From contig CBDCBW010000009.1 of assembly GCA_965214485.1 (NCBI GenBank), positions 620,001 through 684,000 on the forward strand: a stretch of 64,000 nucleotides of DNA. Direction: 5' to 3'. Shown here one piece after another: positions 37,609-46,397 of this stretch (positions within the stretch are counted from its first letter, which is position 1; the number at the start of each line of letters is the position of its first letter). A program made the translations under genes and the position numbers. The notes beneath the pieces are model-generated. The model worked only from the letters and a program-made list of their open reading frames with translations. It made no database searches and was not told the origin of the DNA. This DNA comes from JANQRZ01 sp965214485 (GTDB lineage: Bacteria; Bacteroidota; Rhodothermia; Rhodothermales; JANQRZ01).

Positions 37609-37714
37609 TGCGTCAACCAGCGAAGGGCCGCTCCGCAGAGCTGTTCACCCCGATTTGACGATTCGGTAACGCAGCGAGCCGGGCCGCAGCGAGCAAGGCC
37701 GCAGCGAGTCGAAG

Positions 37715-37753
37715 CCGCGCGGGGGAAGGTCCACACCGGACCTCCCCCCGCGG
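37715..37753 (-). terminator. Strong hairpin after the PhoX-like gene
   Basis: A long GC-rich stem (GGTCC and CGCGGGGG blocks paired across ACACC) about 20 bp below the PhoX-like stop codon. No T-run follows on the minus strand, so it may act with another factor, or protect the mRNA end. Confidence 0.55.
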
Positions 37754-37773
37754 TCTCTACACCTTGCGGCGGC

Positions 37774-39732
37774 CTACTTGACGAGCGTGACGTCCTGCGT
37801 CAACTCCTGGTCGCCGGCCTGGAGCCGGACGAGGTAGGTCCCCGGCGCGAGGCCGGCGGCGTCGAGCCGCACGGTGTGCGTGCCGGCTTCGACCTCGCCG
37901 TCGACGAGCGTGGCGACCTGCCGACCGAGCACGTCGTAGACCGTCACCGTCACCGTGCCCGTCTCGGGGAGAGCGTAGCCCAGCGTCGTCGCGCTGCCGA
38001 ACGGGTTCGGGTAGGCGTCGAGCGCGAGGGCGGTAGCCTCCGCCGTCAGCCGCGGCGTCCGGCCGACGACCGCGCTCTCGGCCTCGACGCCGAGGGCGGC
38101 GAGGGCGTCGCTGAACGACAGGCCGTCGAGGTCTACGTCGGCCAGGCGCGAAGCCCGCGAGCGGGCGAGGAGGTAGGCGATCTGGCCGCCCTGCTCCAGG
38201 TTGTTCTCCGCGATCCGGCCGTCGATGACGGTGTGGGCCTGGACGTTGAACAGGAAGACCTTGAGGTCGGCCATGCCGGTGAACAGCTCGGTGACGTCGA
38301 AGATGCCGGAGGTCTCCCACGCCCCGATCTCGTCGGGGTCGGCGTCGGTCTGGTCCGCCGGGAGGGCGTCGTCGCCGCGGTTGACGACGGCGATGTCGAC
38401 GAGGTCGCCGGTGGCCGGGTCGAGCTTCCAGATGCGGGCTTCGAGGCCGCTGACGGTGCCGAAGTTGCTCGTCGAGGCATCTTCCTGGAGGTAGAGCTGC
38501 CCGTCGTCGGCCCAGTCGAGGTTGTCCGGGCTGCGGAGGCCGAAGTCCGGGCCGGGGAACTGGCCGGCCCCGGCGTCGTCGCCGCTGTAGAGGATCACGA
38601 TGTCGGCGTCGATGTCGCCGTCGGCGATGCCGGAGAAGTCGAAGTCGACGAGGTAGACCGTGCCCCACTCGTCCTCGGGGAAGAGCGAGCTGCGGCCGGT
38701 CGAGGTGAAGGCGACCTGGGTGCCGTCGGCGGGGTTCGTGGCGAGGTCCTCGGGGCGCGAGAACTCGAAGGCGTCGAGGAGGATGCGCTGGGCGTCGATC
38801 GTCGTGAGGTCGGCGTAGCCCAGCGGGTCGAAGCCCGGCTCGCCGGCCTGGGAGGCGTTGAACTGGGACAGCCGGACGAAGGTGCCGGTGCGGCTCGTGC
38901 CGGTGGCGTTCCAGTCGGCCGGCGTGGTGTCGCCGTTGTCGGCCTTCCAGACGTAGAGGTCGCCCATCGCGAGGCCGTTGCGGTCGAGGAAGCTGTCGTC
39001 GCCGACGGCGTTTTTCTCCCCGACGTAGAGCAGGAGGCCCGCGCCGCCGCGGTCGTCGCCGATCAGCATCGCGATGCGGTCCGGGTCGCCGGTGTCCATG
39101 AGGGTGACGTTCTCCCACGCGGCGCGGCCCGCCATCGGGACGACGTAGAGCGTCTGCCGCCGGGCGTCGACGGCGACGAGCTGCCCGTTGTCGCTGGTCT
39201 CTTCGCCGGCGAAGTAGACCGGGTCGACGAGGCCGTACTGGCCGGCGGCGAAGCCGGTGGCCGAGCAGAAGCGGCTGAAGCCTTCGGTGGGGCCGTTGCC
39301 TTCGTTGATCTGCTCGGCGTTGGTGACGACGAGGCCGGCCCGGTCGATGACCGTGTCGTAGGCGGGGCCGGCGCTGCGGATGCTGCCCGAGCGGCGGTCC
39401 ACGTCGAAGGCGCTGATCCGCGCGCCGCTCAGGTTGGTCCCGTTGGCGAGCGTGTAGAGGTAGCCGTCCTCCTCGGTCAGCTCGTGGCTGACGAAGAGGC
39501 GGGCGGTGCGGGCGCTGAGGATGCCGGCCCCCATGCCGTCGGGGATGCCGGGCGGGATGTAGCCGTCGATCTCTTCGCCGATGGTGAAGAGCGGGAACAC
39601 GGTGTAGCGCGCGTCGGGGTCGTTGTCGAGCGCGCTGACCTGAGCCGGCGCGTCGGTGACGAACTGCGCCGAAGCGGTGGGAAGGAGCACGAGCGCGAGG
39701 AGCGCGCAGGCGGCGGAGTACAAGGGCTTCAT
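37774..39732 (-). CDS. Secreted PhoX-like (DUF839) phosphatase-family protein with T9SS domain
   Basis: A 652-residue exported protein starting at the ATG at 39732; signal ends TASAQ. It follows the DUF839/PhoX layout: FVSHELTEEDGYLYTLANG (the SHE motif region), FCSATGFAAG, LDWADDGQLYLQEDAS, and repeated propeller strands such as LYVWKADNGDTT. PhoX is a Ca/Fe alkaline phosphatase. I do not see every metal ligand aligned, so phosphatase activity is likely but not certain. The C-terminal sorting domain (YPNPFGSATTLGYA, VTVYDVLGRQVATLVDG) indicates T9SS export. A four-unit Pho-box-like array lies 105-143 bp upstream. Confidence 0.82.
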   Translation of the reverse strand: MKPLYSAACALLALVLLPTASAQFVTDAPAQVSALDNDPDARYTVFPLFTIGEEIDGYIPPGIPDGMGAGILSARTARLFVSHELTEEDGYLYTLANGTNLSGARISAFDVDRRSGSIRSAGPAYDTVIDRAGLVVTNAEQINEGNGPTEGFSRFCSATGFAAGQYGLVDPVYFAGEETSDNGQLVAVDARRQTLYVVPMAGRAAWENVTLMDTGDPDRIAMLIGDDRGGAGLLLYVGEKNAVGDDSFLDRNGLAMGDLYVWKADNGDTTPADWNATGTSRTGTFVRLSQFNASQAGEPGFDPLGYADLTTIDAQRILLDAFEFSRPEDLATNPADGTQVAFTSTGRSSLFPEDEWGTVYLVDFDFSGIADGDIDADIVILYSGDDAGAGQFPGPDFGLRSPDNLDWADDGQLYLQEDASTSNFGTVSGLEARIWKLDPATGDLVDIAVVNRGDDALPADQTDADPDEIGAWETSGIFDVTELFTGMADLKVFLFNVQAHTVIDGRIAENNLEQGGQIAYLLARSRASRLADVDLDGLSFSDALAALGVEAESAVVGRTPRLTAEATALALDAYPNPFGSATTLGYALPETGTVTVTVYDVLGRQVATLVDGEVEAGTHTVRLDAAGLAPGTYLVRLQAGDQELTQDVTLVK

Positions 39733-39836
39733 GAGAGCCTCCAGAGGGTAGGGCGATGAAGGGGGTGAGGCGCGGGAGGGGTGCCCGGTCCCCCGGTCGG
39801 ACACGCCGCATGGTAGAGACCCGCCGGGTTCGGCGC

Positions 39837-39875
39837 TGTTACCGAGACGTGAAGCTGCCTTTACCAGATTGTTAG
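39837..39875 (-). promoter_or_regulatory. Pho-box-like array upstream of the PhoX-like gene
   Basis: On the minus strand four hexamers occur at an exact 11-bp period: CTAACA, GTAAAG, TTCACG and GTAACA, each separated by 5 bp. Direct repeats of TT(A/C)ACA-like units with 5-bp spacers are how PhoP binds in Bacillus and close to PhoB boxes. The same layout is found before the 5'-nucleotidase gene at 42499-42537. Confidence 0.6.
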
Positions 39876-39927
39876 GCGACGCCTTTCCCGGGAGTGACGC
39901 CTTTCCTGGGACGGGAGGCGTCAAACG

Positions 39928-39964
39928 CGAAAGGGGACGCCCCCGGCGGAGACGTCCCCTTTCG
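39928..39964 (-). terminator. Terminator-like hairpin after the 5'-nucleotidase gene
   Basis: A perfect 12-bp stem (CGAAAGGGGACG with CGTCCCCTTTCG) with a 13-base loop, about 58 bp past the nucleotidase stop on the minus strand, and followed by GCGTTTGA. It separates the nucleotidase transcript from the Pho-box region of the PhoX-like gene. Confidence 0.6.
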
Positions 39965-40022
39965 GCGGCGGCAGGCGTACGGGCCAGCCGTTGCTGCCGC
40001 TAGCTGTTGCTGCCGCTAGCCG

Positions 40023-42437
40023 TTACTGCGCCACGACGAGCTGCCGGGACGCCGCGAAGCCGCCTGCTTCGAGACGCACCACGTAGACCCCGCCGGCGAG
40101 CGCCGAGGCGTCGAGCCGGGCCGTGTGCTGCCCAGCCTCCGTCAGCCCGTCCACGAGCGTGGCGACCTCGCGGCCGAGCACGTCGTAGACCGTGAGGCGA
40201 ACGACCTCGGCCTGCGGCACGTCGAAGCCGAACGTGGTCTGCCCGGCCGTCGGGTTCGGGTAGGCCGACGTGAGGGCGAAGGCAGCCGGGAGCGAGGCGT
40301 GGCTCGCGGCGGCCTCGGCGTCCGCCGCCTCAGGCGCGTCGGTGCCGGCGGTGCCCACGCCTTGCTTGACGAAGGTGAAGCGGTCCGAGGCGGCCTCGAC
40401 GGTGGGGAAGCGCCCGACGTTGACCGTCACGGTGTAGGTCCCCGGCGCGAACCCGGCCGGCACCCGGTTCATGATCGTGCGCGTCCGCACCTCGGTGGGC
40501 TCCACGGCGAACGGCGGCTCGACGCGGCGCTCGACGAACGTCGTGCCGTCGGGCCGCTCGACGACGGTCCAGGCCTCGACGCGGCGCGGGCCGTCGTCGG
40601 TCTGCGAGACGTCGACGAGGCTCGAGACGGGGCCGCCGCTCGCCGGAACGGAAGTGACGTTCGGCGTAGCGGCGAGCGTGAAGGTCGTCGTGTCGTAGAT
40701 GCGGCCGGGGCCGCCCTCGGGATAGGCCCGCCGCGTGACCGTCCCGCCGAGCCCGTCCTGGATGTAGGCGCTCAGCGCCTGCTGGTACGTCACGCCGAGC
40801 AGCGTGAAGGCGTCGTCGCGGAACGGGTACTGGTCGCCGCCGCGCGCGAGGAAGTCGATCGTGGCGACGTTCAGCGTCGGCGCGCCGTCTACGACCACGC
40901 CCTCGTCCACGATCACGGTCCCGTCGGCGAGCTGCACGTCCTGGACGCGCGTGCCGGGCGTGACCACGGTGCCGTCGGCGTCGAGCGTCTGCGGGGTCCC
41001 GGCGGGGTCCCACGCGAAGTAGAAGCCGCCGGCCTGAGCGAACCGCCCGCTGACGTTCTCGACCTGCGAGACGGCGTTTTCGAGGATCTCCTTGAACTGC
41101 CCGGCCTCCACGTCCTCGACGATCGTGACGAAGTTGGGGAAGGGGAGCGCGTTGAACGTGGTCAGCTCGGAGAGGTCGCCGGGGGGGAGGACGCCGTCGT
41201 TGCGGATGCCGCCGCCGTTCTGGACGGCCACGTCCGGGTCGGGGGCACCGAAGTCCTCGTTGAGCTGGTCCGCCTGCCAGAGCAGGGCGTCGGCGATGAG
41301 GCTGCCGAAGTTGGTCTCCTCGGTGCGGACCTCGGCGCGGACGCCGCTCAGCGGCACCTCGGTCGTCCCGATGATCGTGGCGGCGAGGTCGGCGACCGCC
41401 TCGATGACGGGATCGACGGCCTGGGTCTGCACGGCGGGGTCCGGCGTCACCGCGTCGGGCTGGGCACCGCACGCGACGCGCACCGGCCCGCTCTCGTCGC
41501 GGACCGAGACGAGGGCCCCCGCCGCGTCGAAGTCTACGACGAGGCGGCCCACGTAGGCGTAGTCCCCCGAGACCCCGACGACGGGGACCTCGTTGCCGTC
41601 CTGGTCGGGGGCGAGGATCGGGTAGGGGCCGAAGACCTCGCCCTCGTCGCCGGGAACGAGCAGGTCGTCCGGCCCCGCGAGCAGCTCGCCGCCGCCGCCG
41701 GCGATCACGACGTCCACGCCGCTGAGCATCGGGACGAGGGCGATCTCCTGGTTGATGCTCTGGAGGTGGCTCGACAGGATGATGAGCTCGACGCCAGCCC
41801 CCTGGAGCGCGGCGACCTCGGCCTGCACGGCCGCCGCCACGTCCTGCATCACGACGACGTCGCCGGTGGTGGTGATGAACGGCAGGCTGGGCGTCGTCGC
41901 GCCGATGATCCCGACGGGCGTGCCGCCGACCGAGACCACCGTGCTCGCGGCGATGCGCCCGGCCCCGGCGAGTGCGGCGAGCGCCGGCTCGGGGCTCACG
42001 TCGAGGTTGGCGCTGAGGAACGGCGGCTCGTCGCCCGTGCCGAAGCTCGCGATGAACTGCGCGAGGACGTTCGGCCCGAAGTCGAACTCGTGGTTGCCGA
42101 TGGTGAAGGCGTCGTAGCCGATCAGGTCGAGCGCCACGGCGTCGTAGAACGGTACGCCGTTCTCGAGGCTCGCCGAGAACTCGGGGCCGGGCAGGAAGTT
42201 GTCGCCCGAGGAGATCAGCACGTCCCCGCCGGTCGAGGCCGCCGCCTCGGCGCGGAGGTCACTGACGAGCGTGGCGAAGCAGGCGACGCCGCCGAAGTCT
42301 TCGAGGCCCGGGCCGAGGTTGATGAGCTGGGACTCGCCGTCGCTGTTGTGCAGGACGGTGAGGGAGGTCTGGGCGCGGGCCGGGAGGGCCAGCAGGCCGA
42401 CGCACAGCGCGAGGCCGAGGGGAAACGAACGGGTCAT
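40023..42437 (-). CDS. Secreted bifunctional metallophosphatase/5'-nucleotidase with T9SS domain
   Basis: An 804-residue exported enzyme. The signal ends in ARAQ. The calcineurin-like metallophosphatase domain has LTVLHNSDGESQL, SSGDNFLPGPEF and GNHEFDFG; the first block normally reads HxNDxHG, and here it is HNSDGES, so a ligand may differ. The C-terminal 5'-nucleotidase domain shows NFGSLIADALLWQAD, AVQNGGGIRNDG and FLARGGDQYPF. It should release phosphate from nucleotides outside the cell. A CARDB-like and a T9SS domain follow (YPNPTAGQTTFGFD, LTVYDVLGREVATLVDG). A Pho-box-like array upstream links it to phosphate starvation. Confidence 0.9.
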   Translation of the reverse strand: MTRSFPLGLALCVGLLALPARAQTSLTVLHNSDGESQLINLGPGLEDFGGVACFATLVSDLRAEAAASTGGDVLISSGDNFLPGPEFSASLENGVPFYDAVALDLIGYDAFTIGNHEFDFGPNVLAQFIASFGTGDEPPFLSANLDVSPEPALAALAGAGRIAASTVVSVGGTPVGIIGATTPSLPFITTTGDVVVMQDVAAAVQAEVAALQGAGVELIILSSHLQSINQEIALVPMLSGVDVVIAGGGGELLAGPDDLLVPGDEGEVFGPYPILAPDQDGNEVPVVGVSGDYAYVGRLVVDFDAAGALVSVRDESGPVRVACGAQPDAVTPDPAVQTQAVDPVIEAVADLAATIIGTTEVPLSGVRAEVRTEETNFGSLIADALLWQADQLNEDFGAPDPDVAVQNGGGIRNDGVLPPGDLSELTTFNALPFPNFVTIVEDVEAGQFKEILENAVSQVENVSGRFAQAGGFYFAWDPAGTPQTLDADGTVVTPGTRVQDVQLADGTVIVDEGVVVDGAPTLNVATIDFLARGGDQYPFRDDAFTLLGVTYQQALSAYIQDGLGGTVTRRAYPEGGPGRIYDTTTFTLAATPNVTSVPASGGPVSSLVDVSQTDDGPRRVEAWTVVERPDGTTFVERRVEPPFAVEPTEVRTRTIMNRVPAGFAPGTYTVTVNVGRFPTVEAASDRFTFVKQGVGTAGTDAPEAADAEAAASHASLPAAFALTSAYPNPTAGQTTFGFDVPQAEVVRLTVYDVLGREVATLVDGLTEAGQHTARLDASALAGGVYVVRLEAGGFAASRQLVVAQ

Positions 42438-42498
42438 CGGAGGTGGAGGATGGTGAGGGGGAAGGGGGCCGGAGACTACCCGCTGCGCACCCGCGCCG

Positions 42499-42537
42499 TG
42501 TAACCCTCCTGTGAGCGAACTGTTAGCCTACTGTTAA
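42499..42537 (-). promoter_or_regulatory. Pho-box-like array upstream of the 5'-nucleotidase gene
   Basis: On the minus strand the hexamers TTAACA, CTAACA, CTCACA and GTTACA occur at an exact 11-bp period with 5-bp spacers, 62-100 bp upstream of the start codon. The layout equals that before the PhoX-like gene, and both gene products are secreted phosphatases. Confidence 0.7.
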
Positions 42538-42631
42538 GCCCGCCGACGCCCTTGCCCTCTCGGCGCGAGCTCCTCGGGCGTGGGGTTGGCGCAGCTCCGG
42601 CGCGGCCCTATCTTGCGGCCTGTTCTTTCCC

Positions 42632-42927
42632 ACACGCCTCAGGTCCCCGCGACGGTCTGCCGACCCGGGCGGGGTGAAAAGGGAATCCGAGGGAGTGACG
42701 AGGGACGAGCGTCAAGTGGGGTGCACCGAGCACCCGCTCGGCACTCGACCCGCTCGGCACGTCCGAACCGGAGCTGTACCCGCAACTGTAGGCGGCGCGC
42801 CTCTCGGCGGCGATGTGCCGGTCCACGGCTGGAGCTGACGCTCCGGCGGGAAGGACCGGGGCTGAGCCGAGAGATCGACCCCCGCGCCGCGAGCCAGGAG
42901 ACCTGCCGGGGCGTGCCTCACCAACGA
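42632..42927 (+). ncRNA. Cobalamin (B12) riboswitch
   Basis: The leader of the btuB-like gene has the conserved blocks of the RF00174 class: GGTGAAAAGGGAA at 42673-42685, the B12 box GGAGCTGTACCCGCAACTGT at 42770-42789, and GAGCCAGGAGACCTGCC at 42891-42907, with the variable hairpins between them. End points are approximate. It should switch off the downstream uptake genes when adenosylcobalamin or a related cobalamin is bound. Confidence 0.92.
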
Positions 42928-43010
42928 CCCCCGGGAACAGGGGATCGCGGTGCCTGCGCAGCGGCCTCCCGGCTGCGCCCGACCGGGGCGCGCCCCGGTC
43001 GGCCCGGCGG

Positions 43011-43037
43011 CCCGATCCTCTCCAGGCTCGGGTTTTT
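43011..43037 (+). terminator. Possible riboswitch-controlled terminator before btuB
   Basis: CCCGA (43011-43015) pairs with TCGGG (43028-43032) and is followed directly by TTTTT, ending three bases before the GTG start. A perfect 20-bp palindrome lies just upstream at 42981-43000 and could form the alternative fold. The 5-bp stem is weak, so control at translation is equally possible. Confidence 0.4.
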
Positions 43038-43039
43038 CC

Positions 43040-44956
43040 GTGCGCGCCCTTCTCCTCCTTCTTTCCGTCGGCCTCGCCCGGCCTGCCGCTGCGCAGTCCG
43101 CCGCCGAAGCCTTGCCGGACACGACGCTGCCCGCCGTGAGCGTCGTCGCCACGCGGGCGGCGGCCCCGGCGGCGGCAGCCCCCGCCCGCGTCAGCGTCCT
43201 CGACGCCGAGGACGTCGCGGCGTCCGGCGCGGACACGGTGGCCGACCTTCTGGAGGCGCGCTCCACCGCGTCGGTGCGGCGCTACGGGCCGGGGGGCCTC
43301 GCGAGCCTCTCGCTGCGCGGCACGGGCGCGGCGCAGACGCTCGTCCTCCTCGACGGCCACCGCATCGCCGACCCTCAGCTCGGGCAGCTCGACCTGTCGC
43401 TCCTGCCCACCGTGCTGCTCGACCAGGTGGAGATGTTCCACGGCCCGGGGTCCGCGCACTGGGGAACCGACGCCGTCGGGGGCGTCGTGAACCTGGCCAC
43501 GGTGCGGGCGGACGAGCGCCGGGCGGAGGTGAGGAGTGCGGCGGGGGCGTGGGGCGAGCGCTCCGTCAGCGGCCTGGTCTCGGGCGCGCGCGGCGCGGTC
43601 TCGGGCGTCGCCGCCGCCGAGGCCTGCACGGCACAGGGCGACTTCCCCTACTTCGACCCGACCGAAGGCCCACGCGGGCAGAGGGTCCGCCGCGCTGGGG
43701 CGGACCGGTCGCTGCAGACGGTCTACGCCCGGGGCGAAATCGTCTCGGGCGCGACGACCGCGCGGCTCGCGGGCTGGCTCGGCGCGGCGGAGCGCGGCCT
43801 GCCGGGGAGCGTGGGCAGCCGTCCGAGCGGGGAGCGGCAGCAGGACCGCCACCTCCGCGCTTGGGGCGAGGTGACCTCGCGCCTCGGTCCGGTCTCGGTC
43901 CGAGCTGGCGGCCTGGTGCAGCGGGCCTCGCTCCGCTACCGGAATCCGAGTCTCGGTCTCGACGACACGGGGCGGACGACGCTCGCCTCGGGCGAGGCCG
44001 AGGCCACGGCGCTCGTGGGACGCTGGCTCATCGGCGGCGGCGTCGCCGGAGGCACGGGGACGGCGTCGCATCCGAACCTGAGCGAGCAAGCAGGAGAGAC
44101 GCGGCTCGGGGCCTTCCTCCACGCTACGGGTGACTACGGCCGGCTGCTCGTCTATCCCGCGCTCCGCGCCGACCTCTACCTCCGCCGCACCGGTGCCCGC
44201 CGGGCGCTCAAGGCGCTCAGCCCGCGCCTCGGGCTGAACGTGCAGCCGGTCGCCGCCCTGCCGCTCCGGCTCAAGGCCGGTACCGGGCTCGCCTTCCGCG
44301 CCCCGACCTTCAACGACCGCTTCTGGCAGCCCGGCGGCAACCCCGACCTCGCCCCGGAGCGCGGCTGGACCGCGGACCTCGGCGCGCATCTCACGCACGG
44401 TGGCTTCGAGGCCGAGGTCACCGTCTTCGCCTCGCGCCTCCGGGATCAGATCGTGTGGCAGCCGGCGGAGGCGGGCTACTACGCGCCCGAGAACCTGAGC
44501 CGGACGCGGACGCTCGGCGTCGAGGCCTCGGTGGAGAAAACAGGGTTGCGGACTGGCGGGGTGACGCTCGGCGGGGGAGCGGCTTATGCCCTCACCGACG
44601 CCCGCGACCGCTCGCAGCCCGGCTCGTCGTCCTACGGCCGGCAGCTTCGCTACGTCCCGCGCCACGCGCTCAAGCTCTGGGGCGGGGCCGCGCTCGCACT
44701 CGGCTCCGCCACCCGGCTCCGGCTTGATGCAGGCGGACGCCTCACCGGCTCGCAACCCGTCCGCGCCGACGGCAGCCTCGACCTGCCCGCTTCGTTCACG
44801 CTCGACGCGCAGCTTCGCGCCGAGCACGCCTTCTCTACCCTCACCGCCGCGCTCGCCCTCGCCGTCGAGAACGCCTTCGATGCCGACGTCGAGATCGTCC
44901 GCGGCTACCCGATGCCGCCGCGCCACGTGCGCGCCCGGCTCCACCTCTCGTTCTAA
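43040..44956 (+). CDS. btuB: TonB-dependent cobalamin receptor, BtuB-like
   Basis: A 638-residue outer-membrane receptor starting at the GTG at 43040, where a clean signal peptide begins (RALLLLLSVGLARPAAAQ). The plug domain follows (VSVVATRAAAPAA, VADLLEARSTASVRRYGPGGLASLSLRG, LVLLDGHRIADPQLGQLDLSLLP, VEMFHGPGSAHWGTDAVGGVVNL), then a beta-barrel with alternating strands and the C-terminal Phe of LHLSF. The cobalamin riboswitch in its leader gives strong support for cobalamin or a cobamide precursor as substrate. The next gene encodes a surface lipoprotein 11 bp downstream. Confidence 0.9.
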   Translation: MRALLLLLSVGLARPAAAQSAAEALPDTTLPAVSVVATRAAAPAAAAPARVSVLDAEDVAASGADTVADLLEARSTASVRRYGPGGLASLSLRGTGAAQTLVLLDGHRIADPQLGQLDLSLLPTVLLDQVEMFHGPGSAHWGTDAVGGVVNLATVRADERRAEVRSAAGAWGERSVSGLVSGARGAVSGVAAAEACTAQGDFPYFDPTEGPRGQRVRRAGADRSLQTVYARGEIVSGATTARLAGWLGAAERGLPGSVGSRPSGERQQDRHLRAWGEVTSRLGPVSVRAGGLVQRASLRYRNPSLGLDDTGRTTLASGEAEATALVGRWLIGGGVAGGTGTASHPNLSEQAGETRLGAFLHATGDYGRLLVYPALRADLYLRRTGARRALKALSPRLGLNVQPVAALPLRLKAGTGLAFRAPTFNDRFWQPGGNPDLAPERGWTADLGAHLTHGGFEAEVTVFASRLRDQIVWQPAEAGYYAPENLSRTRTLGVEASVEKTGLRTGGVTLGGGAAYALTDARDRSQPGSSSYGRQLRYVPRHALKLWGGAALALGSATRLRLDAGGRLTGSQPVRADGSLDLPASFTLDAQLRAEHAFSTLTAALALAVENAFDADVEIVRGYPMPPRHVRARLHLSF

Positions 44957-44967
44957 AAACAACTCCG

Positions 44968-46038
44968 ATGAATCGCTTTATCCTCGCGCTCTGCGCTGCA
45001 CTTTTCTTCACGGCTTGCGACTCGGGCACCGACCCCGACCCGGTGCCCGTCACCGACGGCGTGCTCGTCGCCAGCCAGGGCGCGTTCCAGGCCGACGACG
45101 GGGGCCTCGTCGTCTACGATCCCGTCGCCGACGCCGCGCAGGAGGTCTACGCCGACCTCTTCGTGCAGAGCGTCGCCGTCTCGGGCGGTCGGGTCTACCT
45201 CTCGTCGCTGGACCGCGTGGACGTCCTAGACGCCGAGGGCTTCGCGCTCGCCGAGCGCTACGACGACGTGCCCAACCCGCGCTACTTCGCCTTCGACGGC
45301 GAGCGCGCCTTCGTGACTACGCTCTTCGACGAGAGCCTCGATGATGGCGGCCTTTTCGCCCTCGCCGACGGTGGGACCGAGCGGGCCGTCCGGCTCGGCG
45401 GCAACCCCGACGGCATCGCCCTCGTCGGTGACCGGCTCTACGTGGCAAACTTCGACTTCGGCAGCGGCAGCACGGTAACGGTCCTCGACGCCGCCACCCT
45501 CGAAGAGACCGGGCGGATCGACATGGGCTGCGACGGGCCGCGCTTTCTGTTCGTCGATGAGCAGAGCGAGGTCATCGCCGTCTGCACCGGGCGGACGACG
45601 TTCGACGACGAGGGGAACGTGACCGAGCAGACGAACGGCGCGTTTGTCGTGCTCGATGGTGCGACCGGCGCGGTGACGGGGCGCACAGACCTCCCGACGC
45701 CCGTCGGCACGGCGAGCGTCGGGCAGGACGCTGAGTATGCGCCGGAGGCCGAGGAGGTCGTCGCCGTCTACAACGGGGCGCGCACCCTCTACCGCTTCGA
45801 CACGGCGAGTAACACGCTCGACGCCACGCTCGACCTCGGCGGCGACCCCATCAACGCCGTCGCCTACGACGCCGTGGGCGACGCGCTCTACGTCGGACGC
45901 CTCGACCCGGACAACCCGTTCACCGCCGAGGGCACCGTGACGGTCCACGAGCGCGACGGGGCGCAGACCGGCAGCTTCGGCGCGGGTGTCGTGCCGAGCC
46001 ACATCGCCTTTCTGCGCGGGACGGACGGGGCGCAATAG
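44968..46038 (+). CDS. Beta-propeller surface lipoprotein, possible BtuG counterpart
   Basis: A 356-residue lipoprotein (lipobox FFTAC at residues 13-17, followed by DSGTDPDPVP, a surface-export-like tail). The rest is a beta-propeller of the YncE type (GGLVVYDPVADAAQEVYADL, GRVYLSSLDRVDVLDAEG, LYVANFDFGSGSTVTVLDAATLEETGRI, TLYRFDTASNTLDATLDL, DALYVGRLDP). In Bacteroides the propeller lipoprotein BtuG caps BtuB and captures cobalamin with extreme affinity. This gene has the same place, anchor and fold and is under the same riboswitch, so a like role is inferred; no sequence signature proves cobalamin binding. Confidence 0.7.
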   Translation: MNRFILALCAALFFTACDSGTDPDPVPVTDGVLVASQGAFQADDGGLVVYDPVADAAQEVYADLFVQSVAVSGGRVYLSSLDRVDVLDAEGFALAERYDDVPNPRYFAFDGERAFVTTLFDESLDDGGLFALADGGTERAVRLGGNPDGIALVGDRLYVANFDFGSGSTVTVLDAATLEETGRIDMGCDGPRFLFVDEQSEVIAVCTGRTTFDDEGNVTEQTNGAFVVLDGATGAVTGRTDLPTPVGTASVGQDAEYAPEAEEVVAVYNGARTLYRFDTASNTLDATLDLGGDPINAVAYDAVGDALYVGRLDPDNPFTAEGTVTVHERDGAQTGSFGAGVVPSHIAFLRGTDGAQ

Positions 46039-46280
46039 TGGCCGTCCACATCGACCGGTGCTACTGCTTCGGCAAGACCTTCGCCGAGCTGAAAGCCCTA
46101 GCCGATGCGGCGGGCGCGGCGACCGTGGCGGAGCTGCAGACCCACGCCGCGTTCGGGCAGCGCTGCGAGCTCTGCCATCCCTACGTCCGCCGGATGCTGC
46201 GCACCGGCGAGACCGTCTTCCACGAGATCGTGACGGCGGAGGACGAGCCGGGAGGATCGGAAGAGCGGAGGAGGGGATGA
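46038..46280 (+). CDS. BFD-like [2Fe-2S]-binding protein
   Basis: An 80-residue protein with the cysteine pattern C-x-C (CYCFGKTF, residues 8 and 10) and C-x2-C (CELCHPYV), the bacterioferritin-associated ferredoxin-like arrangement for a [2Fe-2S] cluster. Its GTG start shares a base with the TAG stop of the upstream lipoprotein gene (TAGTG at 46036-46040), so translation is coupled. In this operon a redox role in cobalamin reduction or release is possible but not shown by the sequence. Confidence 0.75.
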   Translation: MAVHIDRCYCFGKTFAELKALADAAGAATVAELQTHAAFGQRCELCHPYVRRMLRTGETVFHEIVTAEDEPGGSEERRRG

Positions 46281-46397
46281 GCGGACGAGGGGCGGAGCGG
46301 ACGAGGGGCGGAGCCTCGGCGAAGCAAGAGCGTACCCTCCGGCGCGCAGCTTCGACCCCACCCCTCCTCTTTTGCTGACCTCTTTTGCTTCCGAGCC

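Noticed and set aside
39985..40022. A two-copy 15-bp repeat (GTTGCTGCCGCTAGC)
   Set aside because: Only two copies with no regular spacers; a slippage repeat at the nucleotidase 3' end, not a CRISPR or operator.
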